A stretch of DNA of 9,478 nt, taken from NCBI GenBank assembly GCA_034440595.1, contig JAWXCH010000178.1, forward strand, positions 1 through 9,478, written 5' to 3'. The notes under the pieces are model-generated. The model was not told where the DNA came from, ran no database searches, and saw nothing but the letters and a program-made list of their open reading frames with translations. Positions 1-7,503 of this stretch are shown here, piece by piece (position 1 is the first letter of the stretch; each line of letters starts with the position of its first letter). The position numbers and the translations under genes were made by a program. Origin of the DNA: JAWXCH01 sp034440595 (lineage in GTDB: Bacteria; Planctomycetota; Planctomycetia; Pirellulales; JALHPA01).

Positions 1-126
1 ACTACAATACTCCAAACCAGTTTGAAGTCGATCACGCCCCGACTGTAGCGGCGTAAATTCTACCCCGCCCACTGTCCGAAAGTCCTGGGCTAACGCATTG
101 GCGCCTATTTCCTTCCACGCAAGACA
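1..126 (-). other. Open reading frame running off the left edge, unproven
   Basis: Directly downstream of the methyltransferase stop, one minus-strand frame stays open from 126 to the window edge (about 42 codons). Its first in-frame stop upstream is the TGA at 127-129. There is no ATG in the frame; a GTG at 70-72 is the only plausible start, and the sequence before it has only a weak AGGA-like element. The reading (for example GVEFTPLQSGRDRLQ) is not low-complexity, so it could be the beginning of a third gene of the same operon or a decayed remnant. A stretch this long can stay open by chance. I do not recognise the product. Confidence 0.15.
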
Positions 127-136
127 TCATCGCAAA

Positions 137-1033
137 TTAAGACACCCAGCCTACGTCACGCCCAATAAGTAGTTCTTTCATAACAGCGTGGTGCGTGTTT
201 TTCATCGCGATTGTTCGCGTTTGAAATCCGTGACGTTCAGCCATTTGAACAACGTCGTCCGCATTATCGTAGGTCATCAGGAAATCGCCTTGGCAATTGT
301 GAGTGACCGCGAATAAGCGTTCGTGGTCCAAGAAGTGATGCGAATACAATCGCTTGCCCGCCTTTTTTCCTGCGGCTGTGTATGGGGGATCGATAAAAAT
401 GGCCGCGCGTGCCTGGTGAGAGTTCCTCTCAATAATCTGGATACCATCCGCGCAAGTGAATTCAATCTTGTTACTTACCAGAGCAATATCCCGAATTCGT
501 CTTGCGAGTGTTTCGGCATACCATCTAGATCGGATTCCCTTACCATTTTCACCAGAACGAATCGGAGCCGACCCGGCAGCTAGGATTCCTCCGTGGAAAG
601 TCCGATTCTTGAGAATCGTTTTGAATGCTCGTTCCCGGGTATTTTTAGGCGGCGCGGCAAGTTCTTCTAAAACATGCTCTTCCGTCAAGTCAAACGAAAG
701 CACTCGTTCCGCTAACCAATTGTTATCCTGGCTAAGCATGGTCAGCCAAACCGCAGCGACGTTTTCGTCAAGCTCGACCAGAAGTACTCTATCCGCTAAA
801 TCCTCAAATGCCACAGTGAGGCCAACTATGCCACCCCCAGTGAATGGCTCGATAAATAGTTCCGGCCGTTGCGATTGAGACGCTAGCCAAGTCCTGATCC
901 GCGGAATAAGCCACGTCTTCCCTCCGGGATATCGGAACGGACTGCGGTGAGGCACCGATGCAACATTGACGACACGCTCAGGGACCGTAATCTCAAAGAG
1001 CGTCTGTTGACGAAGGGCTTCAGAATGTCGCAT
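137..1033 (-). CDS. D12-class (Dam-like) DNA N6-adenine methyltransferase
   Basis: This enzyme transfers a methyl group from S-adenosylmethionine to N6 of adenine in a DNA target, protecting it from the partner endonuclease encoded just upstream. Numbered from the TTG at 1063, residues 41-49 give the S-adenosylmethionine-binding motif X (SPFRYPGGK). Residues 70-78 give motif I (FIEPFTGGG), and residues 225-228 the catalytic motif IV DPPY. Between them lies a conserved-looking block NRTFHGGI...GENGKG...SRWY (residues 153-182). The order X-I-IV is that of the D12 (alpha) class, PF02086. About 298-308 residues is slightly longer than E. coli Dam. I prefer the ATG at 1031-1033, preceded by GAGA; a TTG at 1061-1063 with AAGGTG about 10 nt upstream is the alternative and adds ten residues. 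Both starts lie inside the end of the endonuclease gene (14 or 44 bp overlap), implying one transcript and probably coupled translation. The target sequence cannot be read from the protein. Confidence 0.9.
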   Translation of the reverse strand: MRHSEALRQQTLFEITVPERVVNVASVPHRSPFRYPGGKTWLIPRIRTWLASQSQRPELFIEPFTGGGIVGLTVAFEDLADRVLLVELDENVAAVWLTMLSQDNNWLAERVLSFDLTEEHVLEELAAPPKNTRERAFKTILKNRTFHGGILAAGSAPIRSGENGKGIRSRWYAETLARRIRDIALVSNKIEFTCADGIQIIERNSHQARAAIFIDPPYTAAGKKAGKRLYSHHFLDHERLFAVTHNCQGDFLMTYDNADDVVQMAERHGFQTRTIAMKNTHHAVMKELLIGRDVGWVS

Positions 1034-1889
1034 CGATGGTCTCTGTATCTGGAGGATATTCAAGCTTACTTGTCACCTTTTGTTGAAGATGCTCAACGAA
1101 CAGTCCAATGTCGCCTGGAACCGAACGCGTAATCTTCGCCAAGCTCTCGTCGAAATGGGTGTAAACGGTTTTCAGGAGAGTCAGTTCGTAAGTCTTTGTC
1201 GATGGATTGAGAACCAAATCGTAGACAAGCCAAGCAACCTCTGCTTTATTCTTGTCGGTTTCCTGAAGAACTGGAAGAGTGTCAAAAAAGCCCTTATTCA
1301 AGGCGACCGCTGTTTTTTTATTCCAAGCATTGAAGATGCCACCTTTAAAGATCAGTTGCGGTGCCAATCTCTTTCGAGATGACGACAAATAATCTGCATG
1401 CGGATAATTTGGCTGGCCTCGCCAATCCATCAATTTGTTCGATTCGGGATCAAGCATGTAATGCTCGAATGGATTTCGAACATTGCCACTGATGTAAACT
1501 GCTTGGACTTCAAGAGCTCCAAAATCTGTGACTTTTCCCAAGTTGTCGTAAGCCACTAAAACGACATCAATGTTGCCGGCAGACTTGTCGAATTTATCTT
1601 TCAGCCTGACTTCCGTCAGCGTTGTCCAGCTCGTCCCCGTAGGAAAGAAGAACGACGCGGCATCCTCAGCAATTAACCACTTTTCTCTAAATCGAACTGG
1701 GCAAGTAATGATTACATCATCGTCCGTTACGATGCTGCACACTCCCAACGGGTTATTCGCCTTATCTTTGGTGCAATTCGGAACCTTATTATTGAATGGG
1801 CACAATCGGCTTCTGCGGTGTCGAGAAGCCTCTGGGGAGATGTTTTCTGGTGGAAAGCCAAAAACTTCGCCTAACGGGTGGTTTGGCAC
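1020..1889 (-). CDS. NotI-family type II restriction endonuclease
   Basis: Probable double-strand-cutting type II endonuclease of the NotI family (PF12183). The N-terminal part carries four cysteines, C30, C39, C51 and C63, in CPF...C...GVC...C spacing. This resembles the Cys4 iron-binding site of NotI, which also has CPF and GVC in that region. The PD-(D/E)xK-like active site is visible as D108 (GNIDVVLVAY) followed by E127 and Q129 (GALEVQAVY), matching the ExQ form of NotI (VLEIQ). At 289 residues it is clearly shorter than NotI (about 383), mostly through a smaller middle and C-terminal part. The start is GTG with GGAG 7 nt upstream; the open frame continues upstream to about 1955 without any ATG, GTG or TTG. 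The gene precedes and overlaps the adenine methyltransferase, forming a complete restriction-modification pair. The frame is intact and all expected key residues are present, so it looks functional. Family assignment is from remembered NotI sequence, not a search. Confidence 0.85.
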   Translation of the reverse strand: MPNHPLGEVFGFPPENISPEASRHRRSRLCPFNNKVPNCTKDKANNPLGVCSIVTDDDVIITCPVRFREKWLIAEDAASFFFPTGTSWTTLTEVRLKDKFDKSAGNIDVVLVAYDNLGKVTDFGALEVQAVYISGNVRNPFEHYMLDPESNKLMDWRGQPNYPHADYLSSSRKRLAPQLIFKGGIFNAWNKKTAVALNKGFFDTLPVLQETDKNKAEVAWLVYDLVLNPSTKTYELTLLKTVYTHFDESLAKITRSVPGDIGLFVEHLQQKVTSKLEYPPDTETIDATF

Positions 1890-1896
1890 AAATCGG

Positions 1897-1900
1897 CTCC
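1897..1900 (-). promoter_or_regulatory. Shine-Dalgarno site of the endonuclease gene
   Basis: The minus strand reads GGAG, then seven bases, then the GTG at 1889. No other standard start codon exists in the upstream open part of the frame, so this site decides the GTG start. Confidence 0.55.
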
Positions 1901-2120
1901 GCGTAAGTGATCGATGAGTCGGCTGGTTCTGTAATCGGGTATGCCTAAGTGCCTACCATCATTGACGCTGCGACCATTCTGCCAAGAGTGATGCGTCGCG
2001 GCAAGCAACTGAAACTGAAAATACGCGTGAAGCCTGAACGGAACCCGGGGCGGTCACAACCAAGTGCCTCAGGAAATTTGTGCATCGCAATCAATTGCAG
2101 GGCCGTTCGCCGCTTAGAAT

Positions 2121-2184
2121 GTAGCTGGTACCCGACCTGAGGGCTATTCAAATAAAAGCCAAGCGACCATTTTTCTCCAGCTAC
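2121..2184. repeat. Inverted repeat downstream of the large enzyme gene, possible terminator or mRNA 3' structure
   Basis: Arms GTAGCTGG (2121-2128) and CCAGCTAC (2177-2184) are perfect reverse complements with a 48-base interval. Inside sits a shorter GGCT/AGCC pair around 2142-2159. On the minus strand the first arm begins 17 bases past the TAG of the large gene, and the inner part includes a T-rich run, so it could form a 3' hairpin. It lacks the compact stem plus U-tract of a standard intrinsic terminator, so the role is uncertain. Confidence 0.3.
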
Positions 2185-2200
2185 CCGTTTGCTCAGACCG

Positions 2201-5200
2201 CTATTTCACCTTCGCAACCCGCTTCGGCCCAGGGATCTGCTCAAAATAGAACGTCCCTTGCTTGTTCGCCGTGACGATGTCCAGCAAGCCGTCGCCATTG
2301 ACATCGCTGACCTCAAACTGTGTGCCGACGCCGCTATTGTGGTCGACTGTGTGGCGCTTCCAAGATGGCTGCTTGCCATTGCGAGATAGCTCGTACCAAT
2401 AGAGCATGGCCGGGACTTCGTCCTTCGGGTTCTTGGCTGGCCCGTGCGACCAATGCCGTTTGCCTGTAACAAAATCCAGTAGTCCATCGCCGTTCATATC
2501 GGCGACGACCAAAGCGTGCGTCTCTGGCAGGTCGTTGTCGATTTCGTGCGTCTTCCAGCCCTGCGGTGATTGTTCATGCCACCAAATACCACGTCCGTGA
2601 GCGCTGGTGCTCAGCACGTCGGCATCACCGTCGCCATCGATATCAAATGCGTACATCTGTGCGCAGTCCTGGCCGAGTGGAATCGCGGTCATCTTCCAAG
2701 GCTCTTTGCCGGTGCGCTGAGCCGGCCCCTTCCACCAAGCACCGGTGGTAAAAATATCCGCGACCTTGTCGTTGTCTAAGTCGCCGATACCCAGCCCATG
2801 CGAAAACTTACCGGTGCCAGGGGCACCAGCGTGTGAGACTCGCTCAATGATCCAAGGGTCCGTGATCACCGGCGGGCGCTTCACGATCGCCATGTACCGC
2901 TCGCCCGAGTCAGGGTTTTTCAGATCGGGCGAAACGGCCATCACCAACTCGCGTTGACCCTTACCCAGGTCGACATACTGTGGGCTTTCGTTGTTGCTGA
3001 TCGGCGTGATCAGGTGCCGCTTCCAGGGTGCGGTGCCTGCCTTACCTGGATTCTCAAACCAAGAAGTATCCTCGCCAGGAAAGCCGATCACAATCACGTC
3101 GATATCGCCATCCTTGTCGAGATCTTCGGTGTAGTTCATGAAGTTCTTGCTGTACCCGTGCGGGTTGTATTCCTGAGCCTTCTCTTGGATGAGATTCATC
3201 TTCCAGTCCGGCGCAGCAAACCAGACACTACCGGAGACGATATCCGCCTTGCCGTCGCCATTGAGATCGCCGGTGCCGACCCCTTCACCGCGAAAGACTT
3301 TGTCGAGGTGCATGCGGCGAAACTGCACGCTGCCGTCATCCTGTGGCTTGGCTTTTTCTTCCGACTTGACCAGTTTCAGATCAAGATTGCGGAAGCGGAC
3401 TTCGGTTGGGCCACCCGAGTGGAGTTGCAAGGCAAAGATGCCAGACTTGGCTCCTTTTGGGTCGTGCAGGTCCACGCACAATTGGCCATTGATCCAGGTG
3501 CGAATGTGATCACCCACCGCTTCAATCTCGTAGCGGTTCCATTCGCCGTTCTTCACGTGGGCTTCGCCCGACTTGCTCCAAAGCAAAGCGCGGCCATGTT
3601 CTTCGTAGAGCTTGCCCCACCAATCTTTGCCGATATCAGCCTGGTAGCCGGCAACTTCGCCGTTTTCCAGGGCCTTGCTGCGGAACTGAATTCCGCTGTT
3701 CCCTTCGTTGCCAACCAGTTTCACTTCGAGAGTGAGTTTGAAATCGGCAACTTCCAGGTCGCTGCGGAGGAAATTATTCTCCTTCAGGCCGGTAGTCTTG
3801 CCGACGATTTCACCATCGACAACGCTCCAGTGATCGTTGCCACCACTCCAGCCAGTCAGATCGCGACCGTTGAAGAGCAACTTCACGGTATCTTCAGTAG
3901 CTAGCAGTGGCACTTGCTTCGGGCTGGCCATGTAGGCGACGAGCGACCGCAGTTCGCGTTCGCTCAGCGGTTTGATGATTTCTTCCGGCATCATCGATTG
4001 CTCGCTGATTTCACGGCCTCCCACTTTCTCCAGCTCCGACTTCGGTATGATCACTACTTCGTTGGCAGTCGCTAACGTAATCGATTTATCGTCTTCTTCC
4101 TTGACGATACCGGTTAGGAGGCGACCATCGCCCGTCAGCAGCACTTGCATCTGGTAGTCCTTACCAACCAGTGCGCTAGGATCGACGATGTTAGACAGCA
4201 GATAGTCCAGATCGGCACGGTTGGAACCGGTCAACTGCGGGCCGATGTTGCCCCCTGCATCGAACATCGTATGGCACTGTGCACAGACTTTTGCAAAAAC
4301 CGCGCGGCCGAGCATCACGTCGGGTTCGTTTTGCTTGGCAGGCTTGGTCGTCAGCAGCTTTTTCAGACGTGCGATTTCCTTGAGCTTATCTTTGGGGGAT
4401 TCTCTCAGACTTCCCCAAACATTAGCGATTTTTTCATCCAGTTCTTTGTTCTTCAGATTTCGCAACTGACGGATCAAGTCGGCCGTCAAGTCGGCACGAG
4501 GAACGGAACCTTTTTGAACCCCGTCCAGCAGTGCCAAGGCATAAGCTGGCCGCGAGGCCATGGTACCCAGCGCGTCGCGTCGTACGTCACCGGGAAGCTT
4601 GGCGTAGGCAGCAAGAATGGCCGCTGGCGTGCCAGCGTCATCGTAGCTGGCCAAGGCGCGAAGTGCGGCTCCACTCACAGCGGCATCGGTAATCAGTTTT
4701 TGCAGGTCTGGAGCCAGACCTGCGGCATTGATACCCACCAACGCCTTGAGCGATTCGGTGCGTTGATTGGCCGGAGCTTCACTATTTAACAGGAGCGTTC
4801 GCAATTCGGCCACCGCGGCAGGATCGCCGAACTTAATCGCCAATTGCGTGGCCAACTGACGGACCTCTCCATCGGTGGATTTAGATAGTTCTTTATAGAC
4901 AGCAGGCCAGGACTCCGGTAACTTCGCCTGACGAACACCCTTGAGACCGGAACTAATGTCTTTGAGAATGCGCTGCGAGTCACCAATGTCCTTGTTGCCA
5001 AGCAAAGTCACCTCGGCAAGTCGCGAAAGCACCTCTGGCTGGCCACCTTGGCTGAACTTGCGAACCATAAATTGACGCACTAGCGGAATGCGATTCGCCT
5101 TCAAAATGGCGAACGCTCCCTCCAAGTCGCTTGGAATAAGGGGCTCCACTGCGTACCAGTACATCAACGGCAGATTGTGATCGCTGGCATCCTCGGCATG

Positions 5201-7441
5201 TGCGACCAATGCTGCGACCATCGGAACACAGGTCTTTGCGCCCAGTCGAATTGCCGCACTAGTCAGGTACAATCGCACAACCGGTGAGGGATCTTGAGCG
5301 GCCAGGCTTTCAAACTTGGCCATCACTTCCTTGGAAGGTGGACCTTGTTCGCACGACAACTGCACCGTCCAGGCTCGTACATAAGGACTGCTGTCGTCCA
5401 GCGCCTTCAGACGTGTGGCATCGTCCAGCGCTCCGACAACATGCAACGTCAATAACGCTCGCAAACGTCGTGTCTCTTCTTTGTTCGTCAAGGCGATCTG
5501 CTTCAGTTTTTCGACGGCCTCACCCTTCAGGCCACGTTCTTGCAAAACACGTCGCGCATGGCGAACATACCACTCGTTGGAATTCAGCATCTGCTCGACC
5601 AGCTCGTCATCCGAAAGCTTCTTCAGGTCGACAGCGACATGCTTGGACTCACCGTAGATGATCTTGAAGATGCGCCCGTTCGAGCGATCGTGGCCCCCTT
5701 CATTACCGTGATGGCACTGGTTGGCATCGTACCAGTCAATCATGAAAACGTTGCCGTCTGGCCCGTAAGTGAAATACAGGATCTGTGAAGAGATATCATT
5801 GGCCAGCAAGAAGTCAGGTGCGCGATCGCCATAGTAGCCCGAACCTTGCGGGAACAATTGATCCTCGTTGAGGCGTGCTCCATGAATGTTGTTCATGAAG
5901 ATCTGATCGCGGTATTTTTCTGGCCATTTGCCGCCGAGATAGATCATCGCACCTGAGTGCGCATGTCCACCGCCAGCAGAATCACTGCGGTTGTTTCCAT
6001 CGTGCGGTGTATGCCCAACATAATGCCGATGCCGCGCGATTGTCTTGATGTCGTCATAAGTAAAGTTATTGAAGTGCTGACCTGCCTGCCGCTGGTAACG
6101 CCCTCCCTGGATCATGTGATAGAGATGCGGAATCACGCAGGCGGTGATGAAGCACTGGCCACGGTCGTTGAAGTCCACGCCCCACGGGTTGCTGGTCCCT
6201 TCGGCAAAAACCTCGAACACATGCCGCGTGGGGTGATATCGCCAAATACCGGCGTTGATCGGGATCCGTTTGTTATCCGGGGTGCCGGGCTTGCCCACGC
6301 GTGAATGCGTAAAGACGCCATGACAGCCGTATAGCCAGCCGTCTGGTCCCCAGATAAACGCATTGAGTGTCTCGTGCGTATCTTGAAATCCCCAACCATC
6401 GAGCAAGATTTCTGGCTTGCTATCCGGCACATCGTCCCCATCTCGATCAGGAATAAATAGCAGATAGGGGGCCGCACCGACATAAACACCGCCAAAACCA
6501 ACCTCCAGGCCACTCACCAGATTTAGCTTTTCGGCAAAGATCTTTCGCTTGTCGAATTTTCCATCACCATCGGTATCTTCGAAGATGAGAATTCGATCGC
6601 GCTCTTTGCCGGGCGGGGCGTGACGCGGATAGCTGTAGGCCTCCGCGACCCATATGCGACCGCGGTCATCCATGGCCATTGCAATTGGTTGCAAGACATC
6701 TGGCTCGGCGGCAGAGAGTTGAATCTTAAAACCGGGCGGGACGGTCATGGCCTTTGCAGCCTTTTCCGGGTCGAGCCCATTGCTTACTACAACGTCTTCT
6801 CCGGCACGCGCTAGATCGATTGCCGCCGGTTTCTCTTTGAAGAAGCGAAAATCGTCAAAGTTAATGTGCCCCCAGCCGCCGGAACTGTCGTCGACCAGGC
6901 GGATGAAAATTTGCTGGTCACGATATTGGGTCAAATCGACGACGACAGCAGTCATCAATTCACTATCTTTGCCAGATGATTTATGAATGACCTTCCCGGT
7001 TTTTCCTTCGACGATTTCAACGCGTGTGTTGTTCGACGCACCTCCGCCAACCAGGTAGCTGGCAAATGGTTGGGTCACCTTAAATGATGCCGATGTCAAC
7101 GTCCCTTTTGGAGTGTCACCGCTGATTTCAAAGGTACCGATCCAGAAGTCTCCATGATGACCGCTCTTCATATCGCCACGTCGAGCGGCCACACGATCTC
7201 CCTTAACAGGCTGGCCAGCAAATGCATCCCCTGTGGCCATCCAGTCGTTGAGGTTGGCCTGCTCCAAACCAAGGTTCAGCTCTTTCCCTAAGCTGGTTGT
7301 CGGAATCGAATCCTTGCGATCCTTATCCGCTTCAGCGGCATTAAGTGGCGGTACACCGCCGGGCAATCCGGAGAGGACCAACGTCAGCGCGAGTGTGAGG
7401 AATGGTCGAATCATTGTCCGCTTTTGTGGATGGCAATTCAT
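2201..7441 (-). CDS. Exported multidomain dehydrogenase-like protein: propeller, c-haem, DUF1080 and FG-GAP domains
   Basis: A 1746-residue exported protein of planctomycete type. Residues 1-36 form a signal peptide (basic start, hydrophobic core, NAAEA cleavage region). Residues 45-205 look like a beta-sandwich carbohydrate-binding module. Residues 232-600 match the putative membrane-bound dehydrogenase propeller (TIGR02604-like), with DGDG-type loops at 289-297 and 331-340. Residues 600-1030 are HEAT-like helices. Residues 1041-1172 are a c-type cytochrome domain (TIGR02603-like), with CAQCH at 1053-1057 and a probable distal Met at 1150/1151. Residues 1186-1358 are a PF06439/DUF1080 domain (named 3-keto-disaccharide hydrolase) starting FNGRDLTGW. 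Residues 1372-1735 carry six Asp-rich FG-GAP/VCBS calcium loops. Probable role: oxidation and processing of a sugar or glycoside outside the cytoplasm; the substrate is unknown and the chemistry unproven. I keep the ATG at 7441 (GAG about 8 nt upstream); an ATG at 7414 would also leave a signal peptide. The frame is intact throughout. The divergent sugar-type regulator supports a carbohydrate role. Confidence 0.88.
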   Translation of the reverse strand: MNCHPQKRTMIRPFLTLALTLVLSGLPGGVPPLNAAEADKDRKDSIPTTSLGKELNLGLEQANLNDWMATGDAFAGQPVKGDRVAARRGDMKSGHHGDFWIGTFEISGDTPKGTLTSASFKVTQPFASYLVGGGASNNTRVEIVEGKTGKVIHKSSGKDSELMTAVVVDLTQYRDQQIFIRLVDDSSGGWGHINFDDFRFFKEKPAAIDLARAGEDVVVSNGLDPEKAAKAMTVPPGFKIQLSAAEPDVLQPIAMAMDDRGRIWVAEAYSYPRHAPPGKERDRILIFEDTDGDGKFDKRKIFAEKLNLVSGLEVGFGGVYVGAAPYLLFIPDRDGDDVPDSKPEILLDGWGFQDTHETLNAFIWGPDGWLYGCHGVFTHSRVGKPGTPDNKRIPINAGIWRYHPTRHVFEVFAEGTSNPWGVDFNDRGQCFITACVIPHLYHMIQGGRYQRQAGQHFNNFTYDDIKTIARHRHYVGHTPHDGNNRSDSAGGGHAHSGAMIYLGGKWPEKYRDQIFMNNIHGARLNEDQLFPQGSGYYGDRAPDFLLANDISSQILYFTYGPDGNVFMIDWYDANQCHHGNEGGHDRSNGRIFKIIYGESKHVAVDLKKLSDDELVEQMLNSNEWYVRHARRVLQERGLKGEAVEKLKQIALTNKEETRRLRALLTLHVVGALDDATRLKALDDSSPYVRAWTVQLSCEQGPPSKEVMAKFESLAAQDPSPVVRLYLTSAAIRLGAKTCVPMVAALVAHAEDASDHNLPLMYWYAVEPLIPSDLEGAFAILKANRIPLVRQFMVRKFSQGGQPEVLSRLAEVTLLGNKDIGDSQRILKDISSGLKGVRQAKLPESWPAVYKELSKSTDGEVRQLATQLAIKFGDPAAVAELRTLLLNSEAPANQRTESLKALVGINAAGLAPDLQKLITDAAVSGAALRALASYDDAGTPAAILAAYAKLPGDVRRDALGTMASRPAYALALLDGVQKGSVPRADLTADLIRQLRNLKNKELDEKIANVWGSLRESPKDKLKEIARLKKLLTTKPAKQNEPDVMLGRAVFAKVCAQCHTMFDAGGNIGPQLTGSNRADLDYLLSNIVDPSALVGKDYQMQVLLTGDGRLLTGIVKEEDDKSITLATANEVVIIPKSELEKVGGREISEQSMMPEEIIKPLSERELRSLVAYMASPKQVPLLATEDTVKLLFNGRDLTGWSGGNDHWSVVDGEIVGKTTGLKENNFLRSDLEVADFKLTLEVKLVGNEGNSGIQFRSKALENGEVAGYQADIGKDWWGKLYEEHGRALLWSKSGEAHVKNGEWNRYEIEAVGDHIRTWINGQLCVDLHDPKGAKSGIFALQLHSGGPTEVRFRNLDLKLVKSEEKAKPQDDGSVQFRRMHLDKVFRGEGVGTGDLNGDGKADIVSGSVWFAAPDWKMNLIQEKAQEYNPHGYSKNFMNYTEDLDKDGDIDVIVIGFPGEDTSWFENPGKAGTAPWKRHLITPISNNESPQYVDLGKGQRELVMAVSPDLKNPDSGERYMAIVKRPPVITDPWIIERVSHAGAPGTGKFSHGLGIGDLDNDKVADIFTTGAWWKGPAQRTGKEPWKMTAIPLGQDCAQMYAFDIDGDGDADVLSTSAHGRGIWWHEQSPQGWKTHEIDNDLPETHALVVADMNGDGLLDFVTGKRHWSHGPAKNPKDEVPAMLYWYELSRNGKQPSWKRHTVDHNSGVGTQFEVSDVNGDGLLDIVTANKQGTFYFEQIPGPKRVAKVK

Positions 7442-7474
7442 AGGATGTTCTCAAAGGACCTTTCGGTACCGGTT

Positions 7475-7503
7475 CGTTCAATCGCCGCGAAGGTGATTGA
7501 ACG
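7475..7503. promoter_or_regulatory. Candidate operator or 5' hairpin upstream of the large enzyme gene
   Basis: Perfect 9-bp inverted repeat CGTTCAATC (7475-7483) and GATTGAACG (7495-7503) with an 11-bp spacer, 34 bp upstream of the ATG at 7441. One helical turn of spacing between half-sites suits a dimeric regulator, and the divergent XylR-type protein is the obvious candidate. Alternatively the mRNA could fold here: the two C-G pairs next to the loop extend the stem past one mismatch. No binding evidence can be drawn from sequence alone. Confidence 0.4.

Larger units (their letters stand above)
1890..2200. other. Intergenic region between the large enzyme gene and the restriction module
   Basis: This 311-bp stretch must hold the end of the 2201-7441 transcript and the start of the endonuclease transcript, since both run on the minus strand. 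I found no gene in it: two overlapping short open frames (about 1945-2151 on both strands) have no recognisable content or ribosome site. I could not identify a convincing promoter. On the minus strand a TTGGCA occurs around 1980, but no good -10 hexamer follows at normal spacing. The inverted repeat at 2121-2184 is listed separately. Confidence 0.5.

Noticed and set aside
456..878. Plus-strand open frame of 140 codons
   Set aside because: Antisense to the methyltransferase; low-complexity Ser/Arg-rich translation.
1945..2151. Short open frames on both strands in the 1890-2200 gap
   Set aside because: Neither has a ribosome site, a recognisable motif or plausible codon use; two overlapping opposite frames in one small region suggest chance.
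2954..3904. Plus-strand open frame of 316 codons
   Set aside because: It lies antisense inside the PF06439 and FG-GAP coding region, has no recognisable domain or ribosome site, and its composition is that of a reverse-strand shadow.
4145..4789. Plus-strand open frame of 214 codons
   Set aside because: Antisense to the haem domain and HEAT-like region of the large gene; no family resemblance.
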